Source: JAAFHB01 sp037133495 (GTDB taxonomy: Bacteria; Bacteroidota; Bacteroidia; Bacteroidales; Prolixibacteraceae). From it: a DNA stretch of 64,000 nt. The position numbers were made by a program, and so were the translations under genes. The notes beneath the pieces are model-generated. The model did no database searches. It saw nothing but the letters and a program-made list of their open reading frames with translations, and was not told the origin of the DNA. The stretch lies in contig JBAXOA010000003.1 of the NCBI GenBank assembly GCA_037133495.1, positions 21,607 to 85,606 of the forward strand, in the 5' to 3' direction. This document shows, piece after piece, positions 34,507 to 42,428 of this stretch (position 1 is its first letter; each line of letters starts with the position of its first letter).

Positions 34507-34676
34507 ACATAAAATTTAAAAAATTATGAAACTTCAATCGCTCTGGTTAAAAGCTATTTGTATAATATGTATTCCATTTGCGCTATATAATCTTTATGAG
34601 TTTGGATATAGTATTGTTAATAAGGCATTTTTTCTTGGTTATGTGACTGAAACTGTTGCCAGGTTCTTCTGAATTT
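34507..34676 (+). repeat. Rearranged second copy of the candidate immunity cassette
   Basis: Bases 34507-34630 match 33191-33314 with only a few differences, and 34628-34676 match 33571-33620. Between these the original 256 bases are missing, so this copy is a duplication with an internal deletion that fuses the N-terminal part of the gene to downstream non-coding sequence. Confidence 0.85.
34526..34672 (+). pseudogene. Truncated copy of the candidate immunity gene
   Basis: A 48-residue ORF whose first 35 residues match the protein encoded at 33210 almost exactly (NLYEFGYSIVNKAF retained, Tyr instead of Phe), then a new tail of 13 residues from formerly non-coding sequence. One membrane helix and the shared motif remain; the second helix is lost. 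It may be a remnant, or a new small peptide that keeps the motif. Confidence 0.65.
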
Positions 34677-34813
34677 ATAAAAGATCTTTTCTGAGAATTT
34701 TGAATCAAAAAAGCATTTTTGAATGTTTTAATCGTATCTTTATCATTGTTCGTAATCATGCTGTTAGACTCATTTTATTTAAATTTACAGATCATTAATT
34801 AATTCGCTGCGTT

Positions 34814-35053
34814 ATGGAAAATGAAGATGAAATGGTTGAAGTATTTGCCGGTGAACTTTGGGAAGCAACTTTGATTCGAGAGTTGCTTGAAGATAATGGT
34901 ATTGAAGCATATTTGGAGAATGAAGTAATGGGAAATATCGCTCCCTGGTACATTACGTCTGGTGGCACAGCCCCAGTTACTATTAAGATTTTACAGTCCG
35001 ATCTTGAATTCTCAAGAGAGTTAATCGAAGGATTTCAACACCAAAAAAAGTGA
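34814..35053 (+). CDS. DUF2007-like small protein
   Basis: 79 residues, acidic, with the pattern EVFAGELWEATLIRELLEDNGIEAYLENE and a C-terminal VTIKILQSDLEFSRELI typical of the putative signal-transducing DUF2007 fold. Its role is not known. It starts 141 bases after the truncated immunity copy and is followed directly by the small fragment at 35059, so it heads a short operon ending in a CPBP protease. Confidence 0.8.
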   Translation: MENEDEMVEVFAGELWEATLIRELLEDNGIEAYLENEVMGNIAPWYITSGGTAPVTIKILQSDLEFSRELIEGFQHQKK

Positions 35054-35058
35054 TTAAT

Positions 35059-35223
35059 ATGAAAACGACTAATCGATTATTTATTAAACCTGCAGAAAAA
35101 GCTTATAATGAAGTGGCGGTTCTCAAGGTTGCCGAATCACCAACCTATTCCTACCCTTTATTAGCCGGTGACAGGCTATTTGTCAAGGATAAAGAATCAT
35201 TAACACTTATGATAATCAAATGA
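35059..35223 (+). pseudogene. PQQ-propeller-like C-terminal fragment
   Basis: A 54-residue ORF starting five bases after the DUF2007-like stop. Its second half (SPTYSYPLLAGDRLFVKDKESLTLMI) looks like the last blade of a PQQ-type beta-propeller protein, whose upstream blades are missing. Its stop overlaps the next start as ATGA, so it is coupled to the CPBP gene at 35220. Probably a remnant of a longer gene that is kept by coupling; a real short protein cannot be excluded. Confidence 0.5.
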
Positions 35224-35900
35224 GGGATTTTTTTGCGTACCTCAAAAATCCGGTTCTCATTGAAACTACTGAGATTTTCACATTTAAAATTTATTTGAGG
35301 ACGATACTTCTGTGTTATTTATTAATCTTCCTCACTTCATTTTTTATAACTATTTTAAATATTATCAACCTCTTACCTGATCTTGGTGATCCTAAAATAG
35401 ATTCCTTGTACCTGTTTTTGATCGTTGTGGTAATCGGACCTCTTATCGAGGAGATACTTTTCCGGTTGAATCTTAAAATGTCGAAGCGGAATATCGCCCT
35501 TTTTTTAGCGGTAGTAACGACAGCCATTATTAAGATCGTCTTTAACGGAAGCGAAAAAAACTATTGGTTTCTGGGTGCAATACCTCTTTTCTTGATCATT
35601 TACTACGCAATCAACAGGCCTGGATTTCCGATATTGAAGATTGAAAATTTCATGAAATCAAAATTTAAGTACATTTTTCATCTTCTGGCCTTCACCTTTG
35701 GAATGCTTCACCTTACTAACTATCCGTCGGTTTACTGGTGGATGGTATTAATTATACCGCTTTTGACTGCACCGTATATCGCAATGGGGTATTTGTTTGG
35801 TTATGTCAGAATGAAATATGGATTTTCTTATGGATGGCTGATGCATGCAACTGTTAATTTTATTTCAGCAGTATTGATGATGCCTAAGCATTGGTTTTAA
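35220..35900 (+). CDS. CPBP-family intramembrane metalloprotease, locus copy 2
   Basis: 226 residues, about six membrane helices, with IEEILFRLNLKMS (first motif, EExxxR at about 75-80), FGMLHLTN (second motif) and LMHATVNF (third motif). It differs strongly from the copy at 33697, so it is not a recent duplicate. Coupled by ATGA to the fragment before it; its 3' end overlaps the convergent third CPBP gene by 17 bases. Role uncertain: immunity, regulated proteolysis or membrane homeostasis. Confidence 0.85.
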   Translation: MRDFFAYLKNPVLIETTEIFTFKIYLRTILLCYLLIFLTSFFITILNIINLLPDLGDPKIDSLYLFLIVVVIGPLIEEILFRLNLKMSKRNIALFLAVVTTAIIKIVFNGSEKNYWFLGAIPLFLIIYYAINRPGFPILKIENFMKSKFKYIFHLLAFTFGMLHLTNYPSVYWWMVLIIPLLTAPYIAMGYLFGYVRMKYGFSYGWLMHATVNFISAVLMMPKHWF

Positions 35901-36699
35901 CCTTTTTCAAGCTGAAGAACCATATTGAAATTAGCCCAATGATCAATAGAATGGCATGTATCCAGTAGTTTTTAGCGACTCCGATCTGCATTAGTGAGAA
36001 ATCTTTCAATTCGTTATGGTAAAAAACTGAGAGAAAAACAAGACCATTATGGGTAGCATGTCCGGCAATGCAGGCCAGAACTGATCCTGTTCGGATACGG
36101 ATCCAGCCGAGAATCAATCCCAGTGCAAAAGCTGCGGGAAATTGCCATGGATTTAGATGGAACAAGGCAAAAAGCAATGCCGAGAAAAGGATGGCAAAAA
36201 CCGGATGATAAATACGGGAAAACCCCGACATGATTACCCCTCTGAAAATTAATTCTTCAACAACCGGGGCAAGAATAACAATGCGGAGAATACCCCCCCA
36301 GACTCCTAAATCAGAATCAAACAGCCTTGCAAAAAGCTCCATAAACCAATCGGGTGGCGGAAGAAATTTTTCAAAATGGATATTTATCTCATTCAGAAAG
36401 TATTGCAATCCGGCAAAAGTAATCACCATCGCCGGGAGAATCAGTAAATTAAACCATTTAAACGAAAATACCTGGTTGAATGTCAAACCAGAATAATAAT
36501 AGCCAAGATAAAGGATCAGCAGCGTCGAACCAAGGAAAACCGGCACTTTTAACCAGGGCTGATAAAGCCAGTCGGTTCCGTGATTGTAATCATAGATCGC
36601 CAAAGGAAAATCAATCAACGTCTGAATAAAGATATAAATCACGATAAGATTGGCTGCTTGCCAGAAGGTAGGGTAATATTTTACGGAATTTTCTTTCAA
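35884..36699 (-). CDS. CPBP-family intramembrane metalloprotease, locus copy 3
   Basis: 271 residues, about eight membrane helices, with VEELIFRGVIMSG (first motif), LFALFHLNPWQFPAAF (second motif with the catalytic His) and CIAGHATHNGLVF (third motif). It is a good match to the general bacterial CPBP group. Convergent with, and overlapping by 17 bases, the copy at 35220. The 280-base gap behind its start (36700-36979) contains the rpmB promoter candidate and nothing else recognisable. Confidence 0.9.
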   Translation of the reverse strand: MKENSVKYYPTFWQAANLIVIYIFIQTLIDFPLAIYDYNHGTDWLYQPWLKVPVFLGSTLLILYLGYYYSGLTFNQVFSFKWFNLLILPAMVITFAGLQYFLNEINIHFEKFLPPPDWFMELFARLFDSDLGVWGGILRIVILAPVVEELIFRGVIMSGFSRIYHPVFAILFSALLFALFHLNPWQFPAAFALGLILGWIRIRTGSVLACIAGHATHNGLVFLSVFYHNELKDFSLMQIGVAKNYWIHAILLIIGLISIWFFSLKKVKTNA

Positions 36700-36903
36700 A
36701 ATTATTTACTTAATGAACTATCAAAATTAATGAAAGAGTTGATTCTATGGCTTGCATGCGCTGATATTATTGCTTTTATTGAATTAAATATGTGATTTTC
36801 TTACTTTTCAACGTAATGAAACATTGTATATATATGAATATCAAGAAAATAGCTTATTTTATTAACAATACATACTTCTGTAGATAAAAAAGAGGTCAAG
36901 TAC

Positions 36904-36934
36904 TTGATTATTCAAACAAAAAGTCTTTACTTTG
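36904..36934 (+). promoter_or_regulatory. Promoter candidate for the ribosomal protein operon
   Basis: TTG at 36904-36906, 21 bases, then TACTTTG at 36928-36934, one base shorter than TAnnTTTG. It is 45 bases before the rpmB start. Confidence 0.35.
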
Positions 36935-36979
36935 CGAACTGTTTGAAAAGAATAGAAAGAAAGTTAAAAAATACTCCAA

Positions 36980-37222
36980 ATGTCAAGAGTTTGTCAGATA
37001 ACAGGTAAAAAAGTAATGTTTGGGAACAATGTTTCTCACTCAAAACGGAGAACCAGCAGGAAATTTATGGTGAATATATTCACCAAACGGTTCTATCTTC
37101 CGGAAGAGGACAGATGGATCAAATTGAATGTTACGGCTGCAGGGCTGAGAACAATTAATAAAAACGGATTGGCAGCTACCTTAAAGACAGCAAAAGCCAA
37201 GGGTTATATCGAAACCATTTAA
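36980..37222 (+). CDS. rpmB: 50S ribosomal protein L28
   Basis: 80 residues, full length. The N-terminus MSRVCQITGKKVMFGNNVSHSKR is the L28 signature. It heads the phylum-typical rpmB-rpmG-DUF4295 set, followed by rpmG after 14 bases. Structural protein of the large ribosomal subunit. Confidence 0.97.
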   Translation: MSRVCQITGKKVMFGNNVSHSKRRTSRKFMVNIFTKRFYLPEEDRWIKLNVTAAGLRTINKNGLAATLKTAKAKGYIETI

Positions 37223-37236
37223 TAAGTTACTGAGTA

Positions 37237-37419
37237 ATGGCAAAAAAAGGTAGCAGAGTACAGGTCATTTTGGAATGTACAGAACACAAAGCAAGCGGTC
37301 AACCGGGAACTTCCCGTTATGTGACCAAAAAGAACCGGAAGAATACACCGGAGCGCCTGGAGCTGAAAAAATTCAATCCAATTCTTAAACGTATTACCGT
37401 TCACCGGGAAATTAAATAA
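37237..37419 (+). CDS. rpmG: 50S ribosomal protein L33
   Basis: 60 residues. MAKKGSRVQVILECTEH and RYVTKKNRKNTPERLELKKF match bacterial L33. Only one cysteine (C14) is present, so this is the zinc-free form. Between rpmB and the DUF4295 gene with short gaps, so one operon. Confidence 0.97.
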   Translation: MAKKGSRVQVILECTEHKASGQPGTSRYVTKKNRKNTPERLELKKFNPILKRITVHREIK

Positions 37420-37427
37420 TTTGAATT

Positions 37428-37586
37428 ATGGCAGTAAAGAAAGTAGTCGCATCTCTTCAAAAAGGAGCCGGTAAAACTTACTCCAAGGTAATCAGAATGG
37501 TTAAATCTGAAAAGACCGGAGCTTATAAATTCGTTGAGGAAATTATTCCTAACGAAGCAGTAACTGATTATTTTAAAGGTAAATAA
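37428..37586 (+). CDS. DUF4295 small basic protein, ribosome-linked
   Basis: 52 residues: MAVKKVVASLQKGAGKTYSKVI, then VKSEKTGAYKFVEEIIPNEAV. This is the DUF4295 protein found after rpmG throughout Bacteroidota, where it appears to be a phylum-specific ribosome-associated protein. Eight bases separate it from rpmG. A clear terminator follows. Confidence 0.93.
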   Translation: MAVKKVVASLQKGAGKTYSKVIRMVKSEKTGAYKFVEEIIPNEAVTDYFKGK

Positions 37587-37603
37587 TCTACATCTTATGT
37601 AGG

Positions 37604-37641
37604 AAAAGAGCTTTCGTCGTCATTGATGAAAGCTCTTTTTT
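37604..37641 (+). terminator. Rho-independent terminator of the ribosomal protein operon
   Basis: Stem AAAAGAGCTTTC / GAAAGCTCTTTT with a 12-base loop, followed by a T-run, 18 bases after the DUF4295 stop. Confidence 0.92.
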
Positions 37642-37674
37642 TATTAAATACCTGTGTATTGATTTGCTAACCCG

Positions 37675-37682
37675 TATTTTTG
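37675..37682 (+). promoter_or_regulatory. -7 element candidate (TATTTTTG) before ftsY
   Basis: Perfect TAnnTTTG match 30 bases before the ftsY start, directly after the terminator at 37604. The -33 box is not clear. Confidence 0.35.
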
Positions 37683-37711
37683 TGTCTTTATTCGCTTCTT
37701 AATAATAAGTT

Positions 37712-38659
37712 ATGGGAATTTTTAGTTTTACCAAATCTAAGAAAGAGAGCCTGGACAAAGGTCTTGAGAAAACGAAGGAGAGCGTTTTTAAAAAACTTTC
37801 GCGGGCAATTATCGGGAAGACTTCTGTCGATGAGGAGGTGCTTGACAATCTTGAGGAGATTCTTATCTCGTCGGATGTGGGAGTGAAAACAACGCTTAAG
37901 ATCATCGATCGGATCGAAAAAAGGGTTGCTGCAGATAAATATGTGGGTACATCGGAGCTGAACCGTATCCTTAAAGAAGAAATTGTTGCCTTGCTGGCTG
38001 AAAATAATTCAACCGATGTCTCTGATTTTGATCTTCCAAATACTGGACAACCATTTGTAATTATGGTTGTTGGCGTAAATGGCGTCGGAAAAACGACAAC
38101 GATCGGAAAATTGGCTCACCAGTTTAAAGCGGCAGGAAAAAAAGTTGTACTCGGTGCCTCCGATACTTTCAGGGCCGCAGCAATCGAGCAACTTCAAATT
38201 TGGGCCGATAGGGTAGGAGTTCCATTGATCAGGCAGAATATGGGTTCCGATCCCGCTTCAGTAGCCTTCGATACCTTACAATCAGCCAAAGCAATGGGCG
38301 CCGATGTCGTCATAATCGATACAGCAGGGCGGCTTCACAATAAAATTAACCTGATGAACGAGCTTTCTAAAATCAAGAAGGTGATGCAAAAGGTCTATCT
38401 CACAGCTCCGGATGAGGTTTTGCTTGTGCTCGACGGTTCGACCGGACAAAATGCCTTTGAACAGGCAAAGCAGTTTACCCTCGCAACAGAAGTGACAGCT
38501 ATGGCACTCACAAAGCTCGACGGAACGGCAAAAGGGGGAGTAGTGATCGGAATTTCCGATCAGTTTAAAATTCCGGTAAAATATATCGGCGTAGGTGAAG
38601 GAATCGAAGATTTGCAAATCTTTCACCGAAACGAATTTGTAGATTCGTTGTTTAATTGA
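37712..38659 (+). CDS. ftsY: Signal recognition particle receptor FtsY
   Basis: 315 residues with a short N-terminal region (about 1-25, no long acidic A-domain, as usual in Bacteroidota), the four-helix N domain, and the SRP GTPase G domain: GVNGVGKTT at 121-129, DTFRAAA at 151-157, DTAGRL, and TKLDGTAKGG. It receives ribosome-SRP complexes at the inner membrane for co-translational insertion. Followed by rimO, as in related genomes. Confidence 0.97.
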   Translation: MGIFSFTKSKKESLDKGLEKTKESVFKKLSRAIIGKTSVDEEVLDNLEEILISSDVGVKTTLKIIDRIEKRVAADKYVGTSELNRILKEEIVALLAENNSTDVSDFDLPNTGQPFVIMVVGVNGVGKTTTIGKLAHQFKAAGKKVVLGASDTFRAAAIEQLQIWADRVGVPLIRQNMGSDPASVAFDTLQSAKAMGADVVIIDTAGRLHNKINLMNELSKIKKVMQKVYLTAPDEVLLVLDGSTGQNAFEQAKQFTLATEVTAMALTKLDGTAKGGVVIGISDQFKIPVKYIGVGEGIEDLQIFHRNEFVDSLFN

Positions 38660-38734
38660 ATATGATAATTTTGATTTGCTCAGAATGCTTCAGATTATCT
38701 TCTTTTATTTAGAATGTTGAAAGGCTTGAAGGAT

Positions 38735-40051
38735 ATGAAAAAAAAGATCAATGTTATTTCTTTGGGGTGTTCAAAAAACCTGGTCGATTCGGAGCTTTTT
38801 TTAGCACAGATGGCGGCAAATGGTTATACCGTTTCTCACAATTCCGAAGATTCAAAAGCCCGTATCGTGGCTATCAATACCTGTGGATTTATTGGTGATG
38901 CAAAAGAGGAATCAGTGAACACAATCCTGGGATATGCAGATGCGAAAAAAAGAGGATTGATTGATAAAATATATGTATTCGGCTGTTTATCTGAACGATA
39001 CAAAGACGATTTAAAGGCTGAATTTCCGGAAGTGGATGGAATCTACGGTAAATTTCAGATCAAAAAAATGGTGGAAGACCTCAATGCCGACTATAAAATG
39101 TCACTTTCGAGGCAACGTTATCTCACCACACCGTCGCATTATGCTTACCTGAAAATCTCAGAAGGATGCAACAGAACTTGTTCCTATTGCGCAATCCCCA
39201 AAATGACCGGCAAACATAAATCCGTCTCAATTGAAAATCTTGTCGCTGAGGCAAAAAGTCTGGCATCTAAAGGGGTGAAGGAGCTGCTGATTATTGCTCA
39301 GGATCTCTCTGATTATGGGCTTGATCTTTACAAAGAGCCCAGACTCGCTCAGTTGATTGAGGAATTATCCAATATCGAAGGAATTGAGTGGATTAAACTT
39401 CACTATGCTTATCCGGTGAATTTCCAATATGATATCCTCCCTGTGATGCACAATAAATCAAATGTGGCAAGTTACCTGGATATTGCCCTACAACATTGCA
39501 GTGATAATATGCTCACACTGATGCGCCGTAATATCACAAAAGAAGGTACCATCAGACTCATTAACCGATTAAGGGAAGAAGTTCCCGGAATACATCTTCG
39601 TACCACTATGTTGGTGGGCCATCCTGGTGAGACAGACGAGGATTTTGAGGAATTGAAAGATTTTGTCCGCCAGATGCGATTTGAGCGTCTGGGTGTTTTT
39701 CCATATTCCCACGAAGATGGTACCATCGCAGGAGAGCTGTACAATGATGATGTTCCGTCGGAAGTAAAGCAGGCCAGAGCGGATGAATTAATGGAGATAC
39801 AGCAACAAATTTCGGCAGAGCTTAGCTTAGCAAAGATTGGTCAGACTCTCAAAGTAGTGATCGATCGGCAGGAAATGGATTATTATATTGGTCGATCCGA
39901 ATTTGATTCTCCTGAAGTGGATTGTGAAGTGCTGATCTCTTCAGATCAAAAGCTAAATATTGGTCAGTATTATCAGGTCAAAATAAGCGGAGCCGAGGAT
40001 TTTGACCTGTATGGTGAAGTAAAACCATTTGAAAATTTGAAAATGTGTTAA
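38735..40051 (+). CDS. rimO: Ribosomal protein S12 methylthiotransferase RimO
   Basis: 438 residues from the ATG at 38735 (MKKKINVISLGC); a start at 38714 would add seven. Radical-SAM methylthiotransferase with the N-terminal cluster cysteines C12, C50 and C84, the radical-SAM CNRTCSYC (C145, C149, C152) and a C-terminal TRAM domain. It adds a methylthio group to Asp88 of S12. The LGCSKNLVDSE start separates it from MiaB. Likely cotranscribed with ftsY (75 bases between). Confidence 0.96.
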   Translation: MKKKINVISLGCSKNLVDSELFLAQMAANGYTVSHNSEDSKARIVAINTCGFIGDAKEESVNTILGYADAKKRGLIDKIYVFGCLSERYKDDLKAEFPEVDGIYGKFQIKKMVEDLNADYKMSLSRQRYLTTPSHYAYLKISEGCNRTCSYCAIPKMTGKHKSVSIENLVAEAKSLASKGVKELLIIAQDLSDYGLDLYKEPRLAQLIEELSNIEGIEWIKLHYAYPVNFQYDILPVMHNKSNVASYLDIALQHCSDNMLTLMRRNITKEGTIRLINRLREEVPGIHLRTTMLVGHPGETDEDFEELKDFVRQMRFERLGVFPYSHEDGTIAGELYNDDVPSEVKQARADELMEIQQQISAELSLAKIGQTLKVVIDRQEMDYYIGRSEFDSPEVDCEVLISSDQKLNIGQYYQVKISGAEDFDLYGEVKPFENLKMC

Positions 40052-40124
40052 ATTTAGCTTTTGAAAAACAAGGTTTTGCTCACAGATTACGATGAATGAA
40101 TTTTAATTATTATCATCACTTTTT

Positions 40125-40206
40125 ATCTTCAAATTTTCAAATACCTCATTAGTATATTACTGCATTAATTCGTCCTTTCCGGATAAAAGGCTTGCGCCAC
40201 TTTCAG
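40125..40206. repeat. Partial copy of the aminotransferase 3' end
   Basis: About 82 bases that resemble 40952-41039, including a minus-strand remnant of the last residues of the neighbouring aminotransferase (LKVA..FYPERTN-stop, against LKVALTVYPGRTN-stop). A stop lies immediately upstream, so it is not a gene. Together the two copies bracket the PIN module. Confidence 0.75.
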
Positions 40207-40266
40207 CTACCTAATCTTAAGGTTGATTCAAAGTCCAGATTAATTAATCAACTTAAAATTATTACT

Positions 40267-40274
40267 TATCTTTG
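40267..40274 (+). promoter_or_regulatory. -7 element candidate (TATCTTTG) of the PIN module
   Basis: A perfect TAnnTTTG match 18 bases before the ATG at 40292; no clear -33 box. Confidence 0.35.
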
Positions 40275-40291
40275 GAATAAAATTGTGAATT

Positions 40292-40522
40292 ATGGAAACA
40301 ATGCGAATTGAAATAATTAATCCTAAAGCGAAAAAACTTTTAAAAGATTTGGCAGATTTAAATTTAATCGTAATTAAAAAATCAGTTGAATCTAAGGATG
40401 AGTTCAAAGATGTATTATCAAAACTTCGCTCCAACTACCCCAATGAAGTGCCCTCATTAGATGAGATAACCCGAGAAGTTGAAGATGTAAGAGCTGCGCG
40501 TTATGCAAATAAAGCAAAGTAA
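40292..40522 (+). CDS. Putative antitoxin of the PIN module
   Basis: 76 residues, beginning METMRIEIINPKAKKLLKDLADLNLIVI, then a charged region and a basic end. It overlaps the PIN-domain gene by 20 bases, the usual antitoxin-first coupled layout. Its first 30 residues fit the Bacteroidota antitoxins paired with PIN toxins; no DNA-binding fold is obvious. Confidence 0.7.
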   Translation: METMRIEIINPKAKKLLKDLADLNLIVIKKSVESKDEFKDVLSKLRSNYPNEVPSLDEITREVEDVRAARYANKAK

Positions 40523-40913
40523 AATAGTAATTGATACCAATCTATGGATTAGCTATCTGATTACAAAGGGGTTTAAAAGATTAGATAAACTCATTTATAG
40601 TGATAAAGCCCGTTTGATTTTTAGTCAAGAACTCATCGATGAATTTATAGCGGTGGCTCAACGCCCTAAGTTCAGAAAATATTTTAGTTCGGTTGATATT
40701 GCTAAATTGCTTGAAATATTCGGAACCTATGGTGAACTTATAAAAGTTACAAGCAACGTTTTGGTTTGCAGAGATTTAAAAGATAATTTTCTTTTGTCAT
40801 TATCGTTTGATGGACATGCCGATTTTTTAATCACAGGAGATTATGACTTATTAGAATTAAAGAAATTTGGCAAAACCAACATATTGACAATTGCCGAATT
40901 TGAGTCACTTTAA
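40503..40913 (+). CDS. PIN-domain toxin (VapC/COG1569-like)
   Basis: 136 residues with the PIN acidic residues in place: VIDTNLWISYL (Asp near 11), ELIDEFI (Glu near 47), CRDLKDNFLLSL (Asp) and FLITGDYDLLEL (Asp). Proteins of this group are metal-dependent RNases acting as toxins. It overlaps its antitoxin gene and lies between two copies of the aminotransferase 3' end, which suggests the module arrived as a unit. Confidence 0.85.
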   Translation: MQIKQSKIVIDTNLWISYLITKGFKRLDKLIYSDKARLIFSQELIDEFIAVAQRPKFRKYFSSVDIAKLLEIFGTYGELIKVTSNVLVCRDLKDNFLLSLSFDGHADFLITGDYDLLELKKFGKTNILTIAEFESL

Positions 40914-40951
40914 TTACTATGGTCTTAATTGAGTTAATTCTGAACTAATTC

Positions 40952-41039
40952 ATCTTCAAATTTTCAAATATCCCAATGGCATTACCACATTCGCACATTA
41001 ATTTGTCCTTCCCGGATAAACGGTTAGTGCCACTTTCAG
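40952..41039. repeat. Aminotransferase 3' end, matching 40125-40206
   Basis: The genuine end of the aminotransferase gene plus about 45 bases beyond it. Its outer parts (atcttcaaattttcaaata and ccactttcag) are identical to the copy at 40125-40206, with a more diverged middle. Confidence 0.75.
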
Positions 41040-42197
41040 ACATTCAACAGCATGTTTCAGGTCTTCTATATTTAAAACGTAGGCTACCCTGACCTCGTTT
41101 TTCCCGATTCCTTTCGTTGAATAAAAACCGGAAGCAGGTGCCATCATTACTGTTTCGTTCTGATATTCAAACTCTTCCAGCATCCATTGGCAGAATTTAT
41201 CACTGTCATCGATGGGTAATCTTACAATCGAATAAAAGGCGCCCATAGGCATTGGTGAGTAAACGCCAGGAATTTCGTTCAAGGCATTAATGAAATAATC
41301 CCGACGGCTCAGGTATTCTTTATACACCGCTTCCATATATTCAGGAGGTGAATCGACCGCAGCCTCTGCAACCACCTGTCCCAGCATTGGAGGACAAAGC
41401 CGTGCCATGGCTAATTTGAGTATTGATTTAATAATCGATTTGTTTTTCGATACAACAGATCCGATTCTGATTCCGCAGGCGCTGAAACGTTTGGATATCG
41501 AATCGATCATGATCACATGATCACTGATTCCATCAAGCTCAAGTACCGAATGGTGTACTTTCCCATCATAAACAAATTCGCTGTAAACTTCATCTGAGAT
41601 CAGATACAAATCATATTTAATAATCAGGTTCCGTAACTTTTCCAACTCCTCTTTTGTATAAACATAACCCGTCGGGTTGTTGGGGTTGCAGATGAATATC
41701 CCTTTTGTACGCGGATTAATTAACTTTTCAAAATCATCGATGGAAGGAAGTTTGAATCCATTTTCAATATTTGAGGTTATCGGACATATCACTACGTCTG
41801 TTGCAATGGCAAAAGAGAGATAATTGGCATAGAATGGTTCAGGAACAATCACTTCATCACCGGGGTTGAAGCAAACCATAAAGGCAAACGAGATTGCTTC
41901 AGAACCTCCTGTTGTGATCAGAATTTCGTCGGGATCAACTTCCAGATTGCGATCCCGATAATAGAGTGCCAACTTTTTTCTATATGAATCATTTCCAAAA
42001 GAATGACCATATGGGATTAATTCAAAATCAAAATTTCTGATCCGTTCAATAGCGTGAGGAGGCGTCTTAATATCAGGTTGGCCGATGTTAAGATGATACA
42101 CCTTTCTTCCCAAAGCTTTCGCTTTTTCAGAATATGGTACTAATTTGCGAATCGCCGATTCAGGTAATAATTCTCCTCTGTTCGAAATTTTAGGCAT
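40998..42197 (-). CDS. Class I/II PLP-dependent aminotransferase (aspartate aminotransferase-like)
   Basis: 399 residues with the fold-type I features NIGQPDIKTP, the NPNNPTG loop (171-177), D202 and Y205, and the PLP lysine K236 in SISKRFSACGIRIG. The overall pattern fits the pyridoxal aminotransferases usually annotated as aspartate aminotransferase in Bacteroidota; the amino donor is not certain. Single gene, divergent from alanine dehydrogenase with 231 bases between. Its 3' end is duplicated on the far side of the PIN module. Confidence 0.92.
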   Translation of the reverse strand: MPKISNRGELLPESAIRKLVPYSEKAKALGRKVYHLNIGQPDIKTPPHAIERIRNFDFELIPYGHSFGNDSYRKKLALYYRDRNLEVDPDEILITTGGSEAISFAFMVCFNPGDEVIVPEPFYANYLSFAIATDVVICPITSNIENGFKLPSIDDFEKLINPRTKGIFICNPNNPTGYVYTKEELEKLRNLIIKYDLYLISDEVYSEFVYDGKVHHSVLELDGISDHVIMIDSISKRFSACGIRIGSVVSKNKSIIKSILKLAMARLCPPMLGQVVAEAAVDSPPEYMEAVYKEYLSRRDYFINALNEIPGVYSPMPMGAFYSIVRLPIDDSDKFCQWMLEEFEYQNETVMMAPASGFYSTKGIGKNEVRVAYVLNIEDLKHAVECLKVALTVYPGRTN

Positions 42198-42399
42198 TCT
42201 TTTGATTTATAATTTACCGCCGGCAAAGATACAATTATAATTATTCACTTATTAGCTGTTAATCCTTTCTTTTTGTTCCTGTAAAGTGCTGTTTAGTACA
42301 AATTATCATAGAATAAATAGTATTTGGCATCAATTTTATAATCATGTAACGACGTTATATTTATGGACTTTAGTCATATTTAGTTATGTAGAATAGTTT

Positions 42400-42407
42400 T
42401 ATTTTTG
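42400..42407 (+). promoter_or_regulatory. -7 element candidate (TATTTTTG) of ald
   Basis: A TAnnTTTG match 21 bases before the ald start. The -33 region is poor. Confidence 0.3.
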
Positions 42408-42428
42408 TGACATAAAAAATTTAAGATT

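Noticed and set aside
36700..36979. tRNA or small RNA gene in the gap before rpmB
   Set aside because: No cloverleaf or TTCGA-type arm was found on either strand; only a promoter candidate is visible.
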